A stretch of 16,150 bases of DNA, taken from NCBI GenBank assembly GCA_045616225.1, contig JAZLGI010000009.1, positions 1 to 16,150 on the forward strand, written 5' to 3'. This DNA is from JAZLGI01 sp045616225 (GTDB taxonomy: Bacteria; Spirochaetota; Spirochaetia; Sphaerochaetales; Sphaerochaetaceae). The position numbers and the translations under genes were made by a program. The notes under the pieces were generated by a model that saw nothing but the letters and a program-made list of their open reading frames with translations, had not been told where the DNA came from and did no database searches. Positions within the stretch are counted from its first letter, which is position 1; each line of letters starts with the position of its first letter. Shown here piece by piece: positions 6,566 through 13,627 of the stretch.

Positions 6566-8182
6566 TTACAGAGTTGCTTTATTTTTGAGAAATTCTAAAG
6601 GATGAATACATACACCAATTGAGAACTGAGGATCAAATTTATTTGTGCCAAGGTGCTTATAGTTTATGTATTCTGCAAAACCAAACTTAAGTTGAATATT
6701 AAATGCAGAATAGAAATTCTGATCAATTCCTGCATAGGCTGTAATTACGTGCATTGGGTCAGCTGTCTGGTCCTGAGCCTTACGATTATCTCCATCCCAA
6801 ATACCGTTTGTTCCTTTGCATATATACTGAAGATCCAAACTGAATGTTGAATTATTAAGATAGTATGAAGCTCCGGTACCTACGGAAAAGAGATTTCCTC
6901 CAAATCTATAGCCAAAATACTGTAATTCTCTGCTGCTGTTTGTGTTGTAGTCATTCTTGGAATCATTGACAAGGTCTATGTTTTCCCAACCTGTGAAACT
7001 GTCATCCATACCATATCCGTGAGTATTCTTAAGGTATACATAAGGATTTCCGTAAACAAATTCAATATAAGAATCAAGAATACCGTTCTTTAAAGTGGCT
7101 GCCTTACTGACATTTAAGAGAACCTCAAATGCATTTTCTCCCGTTTCTTCAATCTTTTCTCCACCGGTAACATATTGATCAAAGAATAATTGAGAATCTA
7201 TCTGATACCCTTTTGGAAGAACAGCAGCTATTTCCAATCCCATGAAGTTGTTTGTATCTGCTTCGTAGTAGGTCCCTGTATTATGCAAATACATAAAAGG
7301 ATTTAAGAACTGCAAATTATTAAACGGATTTGCTGCAAATACAAGAGCTCCTTCATAAACAGAAAGATTTATTATATCTTTGAAGTTAAATGATGCTCTG
7401 TGAACATAGATATTCTTTTTCTTTGCCGCAATGTAGGTTGTACCAAGATATTCATCATCATGTTCAAAAGAATCCATTGTGAAATCATAAGACATGAATG
7501 AACCTACAAATGAAAGTTTTGCATAATTATCAAAAAGGATGTTTCCGCCAAGTTCAAGGTTTCCTGTATATCCGTTTCCTACTTCAAGACGGTCACGGCC
7601 AATTGCAAAGTTTAAATCATCAAAACCAACAGAAGCATAAGCATAATCAGGAGCTCCTTCTGAATAATTATTGAAATCAAGCAGGGAAGCTCTCCAGAGC
7701 TCATTTCTGTAAGCGTCAATTGTTTCTCTTAGAGAAATATCAAATACTCCTGTCATATAGTCTTTCATATACATTGTTGTATTAAGACCCAGCATGGGCA
7801 TTCTGTCTTTGTAAGGAAGAATTCCGTACGTATCAGGGGCATCTGATTGCATTAACTGAATTCCAAGTATAGAAATGTCTGAATCAACCCCCATACCGTC
7901 TTTTCCAAAGAGAATTTCAGGATGTTCAAGTTTGCTTAAAAGAGAGTCATACAATGATTTTGCCTTACTGTCCAATGCATTTGTATTCAACGATTTCAGC
8001 AAATTGGTAAGCTGTGTTCCTGAAATAGGATATGTTGGGTCAGGAGTCATTGTATCTGAGAGTTTTCTAAGAATAAGAAATGTCTGAACCTCATCAGAGG
8101 ACTGCTTGTATGTGTTTTGATAAGCAAAGACACCGGAAATAACAACAAAACAAATAAAAATAAGTAAAATAATTTTTTTCAT
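6566..8182 (-). CDS. Large outer-membrane beta-barrel candidate (Wzi-like pattern)
   Basis: A 538-residue protein with a signal peptide (MKKIILL to VFA, cut near residue 20), a roughly 100-residue helical N-terminal part, then many amphipathic aromatic strands. The stretch FAIGRDRLEVGNGYTGNL resembles the conserved segment of Wzi-like capsule-assembly barrels; that link is tentative. The C-terminus does not end in an aromatic residue, unlike many BAM substrates. The ATG at 8182 has no obvious Shine-Dalgarno and lies only about 20 bases past the infA terminator. Its stop is one base from the stop of the CyuA gene on the other strand. Confidence 0.7.
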   Translation of the reverse strand: MKKIILLIFICFVVISGVFAYQNTYKQSSDEVQTFLILRKLSDTMTPDPTYPISGTQLTNLLKSLNTNALDSKAKSLYDSLLSKLEHPEILFGKDGMGVDSDISILGIQLMQSDAPDTYGILPYKDRMPMLGLNTTMYMKDYMTGVFDISLRETIDAYRNELWRASLLDFNNYSEGAPDYAYASVGFDDLNFAIGRDRLEVGNGYTGNLELGGNILFDNYAKLSFVGSFMSYDFTMDSFEHDDEYLGTTYIAAKKKNIYVHRASFNFKDIINLSVYEGALVFAANPFNNLQFLNPFMYLHNTGTYYEADTNNFMGLEIAAVLPKGYQIDSQLFFDQYVTGGEKIEETGENAFEVLLNVSKAATLKNGILDSYIEFVYGNPYVYLKNTHGYGMDDSFTGWENIDLVNDSKNDYNTNSSRELQYFGYRFGGNLFSVGTGASYYLNNSTFSLDLQYICKGTNGIWDGDNRKAQDQTADPMHVITAYAGIDQNFYSAFNIQLKFGFAEYINYKHLGTNKFDPQFSIGVCIHPLEFLKNKATL

Positions 8183-8202
8183 GGTACGTGCAATTTTATC
8201 TC

Positions 8203-8231
8203 AAAAAAAGAGGGTGTAGCTAACACCCTTT
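8203..8231 (-). terminator. Intrinsic terminator after infA, possibly bidirectional
   Basis: Read on the minus strand, GGGTGT (8228-8223), loop TAGCT and ACACCC (8217-8212) form a stem followed by C and then TCTTTTTTT down to 8203. It lies about 20 bases after the infA stop. On the plus strand the same stem is followed by TTTCTTT, so it may stop antisense transcription as well. The next minus-strand gene starts just beyond it. Confidence 0.8.
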
Positions 8232-8249
8232 CTTTAACTTAGGAGATTT

Positions 8250-8468
8250 TTATTTCTCTCTGTAGATTATTCTGCCCTTTGTAAGGTCATAAGGAGACAT
8301 CTCAATTTTTACATTATCTCCCGGAACAATCTTAATGTGATTCTGTCTCATTCTTCCTGACATGTGTGCAAGAATTTCATGTCCGTTCTTAAGTTCTACA
8401 CGGAACATTACATTTGGAAGAGCTTCTTTTACGAGACCTTCAACTTCAATAGCTTCTTCTTTGGCCAT
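8250..8468 (-). CDS. infA: Translation initiation factor IF-1
   Basis: A 72-residue single OB-fold protein, the normal length for IF-1. It shows the family pattern EGLVKEALPNVMFRVELKNGHEILAHMSGRMR, then the conserved NHIKIVPGDNVKIEMSPYDLTKGRI and a basic C-terminus (sequence seen in two overlapping blocks; key residues are the MRQNHI-type basic patch and PGDxVxxEMSPYDLxxGRI). IF-1 binds the 30S A site and assists IF-2 and IF-3 during initiation. A strong GGGGGA precedes the ATG. It has its own promoter and terminator and is divergent from the small-protein/glyA unit. Confidence 0.97.
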   Translation of the reverse strand: MAKEEAIEVEGLVKEALPNVMFRVELKNGHEILAHMSGRMRQNHIKIVPGDNVKIEMSPYDLTKGRIIYREK

Positions 8469-8495
8469 TAATTCCCCCTATAGCTACATTCTGAG

Positions 8496-8523
8496 AGTAA
8501 AACAAAAGGTTTTTGCTTGTCAA
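8496..8523 (-). promoter_or_regulatory. Promoter of infA
   Basis: On the minus strand a perfect TTGACA (8523-8518) is followed after 16 bases by TTTACT (8501-8496), four of six -10 consensus bases. Transcription would begin near 8490 and give a leader of about 20 bases that includes GGGGGA before the infA ATG. Confidence 0.6.
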
Positions 8524-8539
8524 CATTTCAAGTTTTTTC

Positions 8540-8568
8540 TTGCTCATATAGGCGCTTAATATTATTAT
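8540..8568 (+). promoter_or_regulatory. Candidate promoter of the small-protein gene and glyA operon
   Basis: TATTAT (8563-8568, five of six consensus bases) is preceded at 17 bases by TTGCTC (8540-8545, three of six). Transcription would start near 8575 and give a short leader with the GGAGG of the small gene. It sits back to back with the infA promoter, with 16 bases between the two -35 boxes. Confidence 0.4.
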
Positions 8569-8598
8569 AGTACCAGACTATGTCAGGAGGAAAAGCAA

Positions 8599-8733
8599 AT
8601 GTCCAGAGGCGAGATTAAAAAAGAAAGCAAAGGCAGACCTTCTTCAAAAAATATCAAGGAAAAAGCTCAGGCTCAGCCGGCTTATGTAGCACCTGAAGTT
8701 ATTTCCAAGAAGAAAGACAAGGGTAATTGGTGA
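8599..8733 (+). CDS. 44-residue basic small protein of unknown function
   Basis: ATG 8599 follows a textbook GGAGG (8587-8591 region, CAGGAGGAAAAGCAAATG) and is open for 44 codons to TGA at 8731-8733. The product has no hydrophobic segment: it is rich in Lys, Glu and Ser (SRGEIKKESKGRPSSKN at the start), with a central AQAQPAYVAPEV and a KKKDKGNW tail, so it is likely cytoplasmic, disordered and nucleic-acid- or ribosome-associated. It lies between infA and glyA. It is not a typical attenuation leader because no amino acid is stacked. I recognise no family; the strong start signals are the main support. Confidence 0.65.
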   Translation: MSRGEIKKESKGRPSSKNIKEKAQAQPAYVAPEVISKKKDKGNW

Positions 8734-8786
8734 TGTGTCTTCGCAGCACACACTAGTAACAATTTATTATACGCTTTGTAAATAAC

Positions 8787-8813
8787 ACAACAGACTGCGG
8801 TGCAGTCTGTTGT
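8787..8813 (+). repeat. Perfect 12-bp inverted repeat just before the glyA ribosome binding site
   Basis: ACAACAGACTGC (8787-8798) and GCAGTCTGTTGT (8802-8813) are exact complements separated by GGT. The stem could extend by two further pairs past a bulged C. AAGGAG, the glyA Shine-Dalgarno, starts 8 bases later. No T run follows on either strand, so it is not an intrinsic terminator. It may stabilise the mRNA 5' end, bind a protein as an operator, or control translation. Confidence 0.6.
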
Positions 8814-8832
8814 CGTGTCAAAGGAGACCTGT

Positions 8833-10338
8833 ATGACATTATTTGAACAATATCTGGAAACTCATAAAGAAAATATCAATTCAAAAATGGCTGCTTATGT
8901 TGCAGAACTTGAGAATGTTTATTCTGTAAGTCCTTTTGTAGCAAAGCACATAATTCAGGAACTAAGAGATCAAAGATCCAGACTTAAGTTAATTGCAAGT
9001 GAGAATTTCTGCAGTATTGCAGTGCAGAGTGCAATGGGTAATCTTCTTACAGATAAATATTCAGAAGGTTTTCCTTATCACAGATTCTACGCAGGGTGTG
9101 ATAATGTAGATGCCATAGAAGATGAGGCATGCAAAACAGCTTGTGAGCTATTTGGTGCAGACCATGCATACGTTCAACCACATAGCGGTGCAGATGCAAA
9201 CCTTTGTGCATATTGGGCAATTCTTAACGAGAAGATTCAGGTTCCTGCTCTGGAAGAAATGGGTATTACCAATGTAAGTAACCTAACGCAAGAACAGTGG
9301 AATGCAATAAGACAGAAGACTGGAAATCAGAGGATTCTGGGACTGGATTATTACAGCGGAGGGCATTTAACACATGGTTACAGACAGAATGTAAGTGCCC
9401 AGATGTTTGATGCATACAGCTATGCAGTAGATGAAAAGACAGGACTTCTTGATTATGATGCAATTTTAAAGAAGGCCATGGAGATTAAACCTCTTATCCT
9501 TATTGCAGGATATAGTGCTTATCCAAGGAAAATAAATTTCAGGAAAATGAGAGAAATTGCAGATGCTTGCGGTGCGGTTCTCATGGTAGATATGGCACAC
9601 TTTGCAGGCTTGGTTGCAGGACATGTTTTTGAAGGAGATTTTAATCCTGTTCTTTGGGCAGATGTCGTTACTACTACAACTCACAAAACTCTCAGAGGCC
9701 CAAGAGGCGGAATGATTTTGTGCAGAGCAAAATTTGCAGACAGTGTAGATAAAGGTTGCCCGTTGGTAATTGGCGGTCCGCTTCCTCACGTTTTAGCTGC
9801 AAAGTGTGTAGCTCTTAAAGAGGCCCTTTCTCCGGAGTTTACATCTTATGCCCATAAGATTGCAGAGAATGCAAAAGACCTTGCACAGGCATTTATTGAT
9901 GAGGGAGTAAGGGTTGCCACAGGTGGTACAGATAACCATCTTATGCTTTTGGATGTAACAAGTTTTGGTTTGAACGGAAGACAGGCAGAAAGCGCTCTTG
10001 TAAATTGCGGAGTTGCTCTTAACAGAAATGCCCTGCCGTTTGATCCAAACGGACCTTGGTATACCAGCGGTCTTAGAATTGGAACTCCTGCAGTAACAAC
10101 TCTGGGAATGGGTAAAGAAGAAATGAAGGAAATTGCTTCTATTATTACTTTTGTTCTTAAGAATACCAGACCTGCAAAAATTACAAAGGGAGAAAATGCA
10201 GGAACTCTCAGTAAGAGCAAAACAATTACAGATGAGTCTGTAATAAAAGAAGCAAGGGAAAGAGTTTTGAATTTGCTTGGAAGATTTGTCCTCTATCCTG
10301 AAATAGATCTTGAATTTTTAGAGAGGTGTTTTCAATGA
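8833..10338 (+). CDS. glyA: Serine hydroxymethyltransferase, long form
   Basis: A PLP enzyme interconverting serine and glycine with tetrahydrofolate, supplying one-carbon units. The start at 8833 is set by AAGGAG at 8821-8826; an upstream in-frame GTG at 8800 lies in the hairpin and lacks a ribosome binding site. Signatures: LIASENF (53-59), QPHSGADAN (115-123), GGHLTHG (176-182), VDMAHFAGL (252-260) and TTTTHKTLRGPRGG with PLP-binding Lys285. At 501 residues it exceeds the usual 410-430. The excess includes an N-terminal extension of about 30 residues and an insert near residues 131-165 between the QPHSG and GGHLTHG motifs. The usual FPGxQGGP is here PLVIGGP. It heads the operon, and its stop overlaps the next start by ATGA. 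Confidence 0.95.
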   Translation: MTLFEQYLETHKENINSKMAAYVAELENVYSVSPFVAKHIIQELRDQRSRLKLIASENFCSIAVQSAMGNLLTDKYSEGFPYHRFYAGCDNVDAIEDEACKTACELFGADHAYVQPHSGADANLCAYWAILNEKIQVPALEEMGITNVSNLTQEQWNAIRQKTGNQRILGLDYYSGGHLTHGYRQNVSAQMFDAYSYAVDEKTGLLDYDAILKKAMEIKPLILIAGYSAYPRKINFRKMREIADACGAVLMVDMAHFAGLVAGHVFEGDFNPVLWADVVTTTTHKTLRGPRGGMILCRAKFADSVDKGCPLVIGGPLPHVLAAKCVALKEALSPEFTSYAHKIAENAKDLAQAFIDEGVRVATGGTDNHLMLLDVTSFGLNGRQAESALVNCGVALNRNALPFDPNGPWYTSGLRIGTPAVTTLGMGKEEMKEIASIITFVLKNTRPAKITKGENAGTLSKSKTITDESVIKEARERVLNLLGRFVLYPEIDLEFLERCFQ

Positions 10339-11693
10339 TTCTCATCAAAAACGGATATGTTGCAGATGACAAAAGCGCATCTGTGAGAGACATTCTTATT
10401 GACGGTTGTTTAATTAAAGAAGTAGGAGAGAATCTTAATGTCCCTGAGAATGCAAATGTCATTGATGCTTCAGGAAAGGTAGTCCTTCCGGGACTAATAG
10501 ATGCTCATACTCACTATCATTTGGTAAGCCGCGGGACTGTAACTTGCGACAGTTTTATACAGGGAAGCCGTCTTGCTGCTTTTGGTGGTGTCACCACAGT
10601 CGTAGACTTTGCAGACCATAACAAAGGTCAGAATCTGGTAGACAGTCTTAACTATAGATTAAACGAAATGAATGGTAATATGGCCATTGATTATACACTG
10701 CATCAGGGAGTGTACGGTCATGGCTATGACAATACTATAGCAAAGCAGCTTCAAGAGCTGAAAAAGCAGGGGGTTAAGACTCTTAAAATTTTTACTACAT
10801 ACAGAAATGTAGGATATCTTATTGAAAACAGAGACCAGATAGCAGACCTCTTTAAGAATGCAAAACGTCTTGGAATGATAGTCACAGCTCATTGTGAGTT
10901 CAATCCCATGATTGAGGAAATATCAGATAATTGGAAGGGTGATTTCTCTCCTGCAAGCCATGCAAAATTAAGACCGGCAGAGGCCGAAGGAAAAGCAATT
11001 GAGTATTTTGGTTCAATAGCTTTGGAGCAGAATTGTCCGCTTTACGTTGTTCACATTTCTTCAGAAGCGGGTCTTAATGCAGTGAGGGCATTGAGAAAGA
11101 AAGGGCTTACTGTTTATGCAGAGACCACTCCTCATTATTTGTTTTTGGATAAAAGCAAACTGGAGGGGGATGACGCATCACTTTATGTAATGACACCGCC
11201 TCTTAGAGATAAAAAAGATAATGAAGTTCTTCAGCAGGCTCTGCTTTCAGGAGAATTTCAGGTTGTTGCCACAGACCACTGTGCTTTTTCAAGAGAACAG
11301 AAACTGGAAAGTTCAGATTGCAGAACTGTTTATCCGGGAATTCCGGGGACAGAAGAACTTTTTCTTCTTCTGAATACTTTTAGGGAGAAAAACAATTTAA
11401 ATATCTGTGATATGGTAAAACTCATAAGCACAAACCCTGCAAAGATATTTGGTATTTATCCGCAGAAAGGTTCTTTGGAAGTTGGTTCAGATGCAGACAT
11501 AATGATATTTGACCCTTCTGTAAAGTGGACACTTGAAGATAACAATATACATTCTGCTTCTCATTACACTCCTTACAGAGGTTTTGCAGTAAACGGAAAA
11601 GTTGTTACGACAATTCTCAGAGGAAAGATAATACTTGATAACGGACAATACCTGGCAAAGCCCGGAGATGGTAAGTTTATAAAGCAGAAGTAA
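10335..11693 (+). CDS. Dihydropyrimidinase / D-hydantoinase family amidohydrolase
   Basis: A 452-residue cyclic-amide hydrolase of the amidohydrolase superfamily. It opens dihydrouracil/dihydrothymine or 5-substituted hydantoin rings. The binuclear metal site is complete: H58xH60 in DAHTHYH, a candidate carbamylated Lys151 in TLKIFTTY, H186 in TAHCE, H240 in VVHISSE and D314 in ATDHCAF. Y156 matches the substrate-binding Tyr. The ATG at 10335 overlaps the glyA stop (ATGA) with GAGG upstream; the upstream GTG at 10326 is less likely. Its neighbours (cytidine deaminase, RpiB) suggest pyrimidine salvage, but no dihydropyrimidine dehydrogenase or beta-ureidopropionase lies in view. Allantoinase and dihydroorotase are less likely from the motif set. 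Confidence 0.88.
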   Translation: MILIKNGYVADDKSASVRDILIDGCLIKEVGENLNVPENANVIDASGKVVLPGLIDAHTHYHLVSRGTVTCDSFIQGSRLAAFGGVTTVVDFADHNKGQNLVDSLNYRLNEMNGNMAIDYTLHQGVYGHGYDNTIAKQLQELKKQGVKTLKIFTTYRNVGYLIENRDQIADLFKNAKRLGMIVTAHCEFNPMIEEISDNWKGDFSPASHAKLRPAEAEGKAIEYFGSIALEQNCPLYVVHISSEAGLNAVRALRKKGLTVYAETTPHYLFLDKSKLEGDDASLYVMTPPLRDKKDNEVLQQALLSGEFQVVATDHCAFSREQKLESSDCRTVYPGIPGTEELFLLLNTFREKNNLNICDMVKLISTNPAKIFGIYPQKGSLEVGSDADIMIFDPSVKWTLEDNNIHSASHYTPYRGFAVNGKVVTTILRGKIILDNGQYLAKPGDGKFIKQK

Positions 11694-11695
11694 TT

Positions 11696-12118
11696 ATGGG
11701 AAAAGACTTAGAAAAAGACCCTGTTGTGAGCAAGCTGCTTAAAGAGGCAGAAATTGTAATGGCAAATTCATACTCGCCTTATTCCGGTTTTAAGGTTGGT
11801 GCGGCAATTCTTACAGACAAGGGGAATATTTATAAAGGGACAAATGTAGAGAATGCTTCTTTTGGGGGAACTATCTGTGCAGAACGTGGAGCAGCAATGG
11901 CTGCAATTGCTTCAGAAGGAAAAACAACTTTCAAAGCAATTGGAGTTACATCATTTTCAGATAATCCTGCTCCGCCGTGTGCAATTTGCAGACAGTTTCT
12001 TTGTGAGTTTGCTTCACCTGATATGGATGTCTATCTGAAGTCTGTTAAAACAGGTGAAACCAAGCATTTTAAACTGGGATATCTTATTCCTGAGGCATTT
12101 AAGTTAGGAGACAAATAA
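11696..12118 (+). CDS. cdd: Cytidine deaminase
   Basis: A 140-residue zinc enzyme converting cytidine and deoxycytidine to uridine and deoxyuridine in pyrimidine salvage. It has the homotetrameric short-form layout: SYSPYSGFKVGAA (25-37), NVENASFGGTICAER with zinc ligand Cys61 and catalytic Glu63, and PCAICRQ with zinc ligands Cys95 and Cys98. The start is 2 bases after the hydantoinase stop with a weak AGAAG, so translation is probably coupled. The stop is 1 base before the rpiB ATG. Confidence 0.95.
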   Translation: MGKDLEKDPVVSKLLKEAEIVMANSYSPYSGFKVGAAILTDKGNIYKGTNVENASFGGTICAERGAAMAAIASEGKTTFKAIGVTSFSDNPAPPCAICRQFLCEFASPDMDVYLKSVKTGETKHFKLGYLIPEAFKLGDK

Positions 12119-12119
12119 A

Positions 12120-12566
12120 ATGAAGAAAGTTGTCATTGCAAATGACCATGGCGCAGTGGAACTTGTGCAGAGAATCAAAGACCATCTTGAGAAAAGAGGA
12201 TATGAGGTCAATTGGCTTGGAACAAAGACTGAAGACAGTGTAGATTATCCTGATATGGCCCTTGCTGCAGCAAAGGAGTTTAAAAAGGGTAATTATGATT
12301 TTGGTGTTGTTTGCTGTGGAACAGGTATCGGTATTTCTATAGCAGTAAATAAAATAAAAGGACTTAGATGTGCTTTGGTGGGAGATTCTTTTTCTGCAAA
12401 GATGGCAAAAGAACACAATAATTGTCAATTTATTGCCTTTGGTGGAAGAATTGATTACAGGGAAAGTATAGAATCTATGTTGGATGCATTTGCAGACGCT
12501 GTTCCTTCTCCAGAAGTCAGACATCAGAGTAGAGTGGCCAAACTTATGGCATTGGAAAAGGAATGA
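12120..12566 (+). CDS. rpiB: Ribose-5-phosphate isomerase B
   Basis: A 148-residue LacAB_rpiB-fold enzyme interconverting ribose 5-phosphate and ribulose 5-phosphate in the pentose phosphate pathway. Motifs: ANDHGA with D9 and H10, DYPD (42-45), CGTGIGIS with catalytic-type Cys66, and H99 in EHNN. AGGAG lies 9 bases before the ATG. Some RpiB-like proteins isomerise allose or galactose phosphates; the nucleoside-related neighbours favour ribose from salvage. The last codons overlap the prfA start by ATGA. Confidence 0.93.
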   Translation: MKKVVIANDHGAVELVQRIKDHLEKRGYEVNWLGTKTEDSVDYPDMALAAAKEFKKGNYDFGVVCCGTGIGISIAVNKIKGLRCALVGDSFSAKMAKEHNNCQFIAFGGRIDYRESIESMLDAFADAVPSPEVRHQSRVAKLMALEKE

Positions 12567-13627
12567 TAAAAAAGCTCCCTGAGTTTGAAAGACAACTCGC
12601 AGAACTAGAAGAAAAATTGTCAGATTCCTCAGTTATGAAAGATATGTCACGTTACAAGGAACTTATGCTTGAAAGGAGTCACCTTGTTCCTGTTGTAGAA
12701 GAATTAAGGCATCTTTCTGACCTTATGAAAAATTACCAGGAAAATCAGATTCTTTCTGAGGAAGAAGACCAGGAAATTGCCCAAATGGCAAAAGAAGAAC
12801 TTCCGGCAATTAAGGAAGAGATAGAGAAAACAGAGGCAAAATGCAAAATGCTTCTGATTCCGCCTGATCCTCTGGAAGGAAAAAACATTATTATGGAGAT
12901 AAGAGCCGGAACAGGAGGTGAAGAGGCTGCACTTTTTGTTGCAGATCTTTACAGAATGTATTCTTATTACGCAGAGGCCAAGCACTGGAAGATTGCAGAA
13001 ATCTCAACTAATGCAACGGAGTTGGGAGGATACAAGGAAATTGTTCTCTCCATAAGCGGTAAGGATGTCTATGGCTCTTTGAGATGGGAAAGCGGAGTTC
13101 ACAGAGTTCAACGTGTTCCGGAAACAGAAAGCGGAGGAAGAATTCATACTTCTGCCGTAACCGTTGCAGTTTTGCCTGAAATAGAAGACACAGAAGTAGA
13201 TATAAGACAAGAAGATCTGAGAATAGACGTAATGAGGGCAGGCGGTGCCGGTGGACAGTATGTAAACATGACAGAGAGTGCTGTTCGTATTACTCATATA
13301 CCAACCGGTATTGTAGTTATTTGCCAGAATCAGAGATCTCAGATACAGAACAAAGAAGAAGCAATGAGAGTTCTCAGAAGCCGTCTGTACGATATGGAAG
13401 AAGAAAAGAAGGCACGTGAGAGAGCTATGGAAAGAAAGAGTCAGGTTGGAAGCGGTGACAGAAGTGAAAGAATAAGAACTTATAATTTTCCGCAGAACAG
13501 AATCACAGACCATAGAATTAATCTTACGCTTTATAACCTTGACCTTGTCATGGAAGGCAAGCTTGAAGAAATAATAGATGCTCTTAAAGTTGCTGCAGGT
13601 GAAGAGGCTTTAAAGAACGCTCAGTGA
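12563..13627 (+). CDS. prfA: Peptide chain release factor 1 (RF-1)
   Basis: A 354-residue class I release factor that reads UAA and UAG and triggers peptide release. The stop-codon tripeptide of RF-1 type is P186-E-T188 in HRVQRVPETESGGRIHTSA, and the peptidyl-transferase GGQ is at 230-232. The residue after GGQ is Tyr (GGQYVNMTES) where most bacteria have His (GGQHVN). The N-terminal helical domain (to about 100) and IRAGTGGEEA (113-122) are normal. It overlaps rpiB by ATGA and prmC by GTGA. PrmC methylates the GGQ glutamine, so the adjacency is functional. RF-2 is excluded by PxT instead of SPF. Confidence 0.97.
   Translation: MIKKLPEFERQLAELEEKLSDSSVMKDMSRYKELMLERSHLVPVVEELRHLSDLMKNYQENQILSEEEDQEIAQMAKEELPAIKEEIEKTEAKCKMLLIPPDPLEGKNIIMEIRAGTGGEEAALFVADLYRMYSYYAEAKHWKIAEISTNATELGGYKEIVLSISGKDVYGSLRWESGVHRVQRVPETESGGRIHTSAVTVAVLPEIEDTEVDIRQEDLRIDVMRAGGAGGQYVNMTESAVRITHIPTGIVVICQNQRSQIQNKEEAMRVLRSRLYDMEEEKKARERAMERKSQVGSGDRSERIRTYNFPQNRITDHRINLTLYNLDLVMEGKLEEIIDALKVAAGEEALKNAQ

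Noticed and set aside
8599..8733. Small gene read as an amino-acid attenuation leader for glyA
   Set aside because: No run of Ser, Gly or other regulatory codons, and no terminator/antiterminator pair before glyA.
8787..8813. Hairpin before glyA read as an intrinsic terminator
   Set aside because: Neither strand has a T run after the stem.
8800..8832. Upstream GTG start for glyA
   Set aside because: It lies inside the hairpin with no ribosome site; AAGGAG precedes ATG 8833.
9846..10220. Minus-strand open frame of 124 codons
   Set aside because: Shadow of glyA with no recognisable domain or ribosome site.
10326..10334. Upstream GTG start for the hydantoinase gene
   Set aside because: ATG 10335 gives the operon-typical ATGA overlap, has GAGG upstream, and the family N-terminus begins at this Met.
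13004..13513. Minus-strand open frame of 169 codons
   Set aside because: It is the mirror of prfA, Ser/Cys/Phe-rich as expected for an antisense shadow, and shows no start signals.
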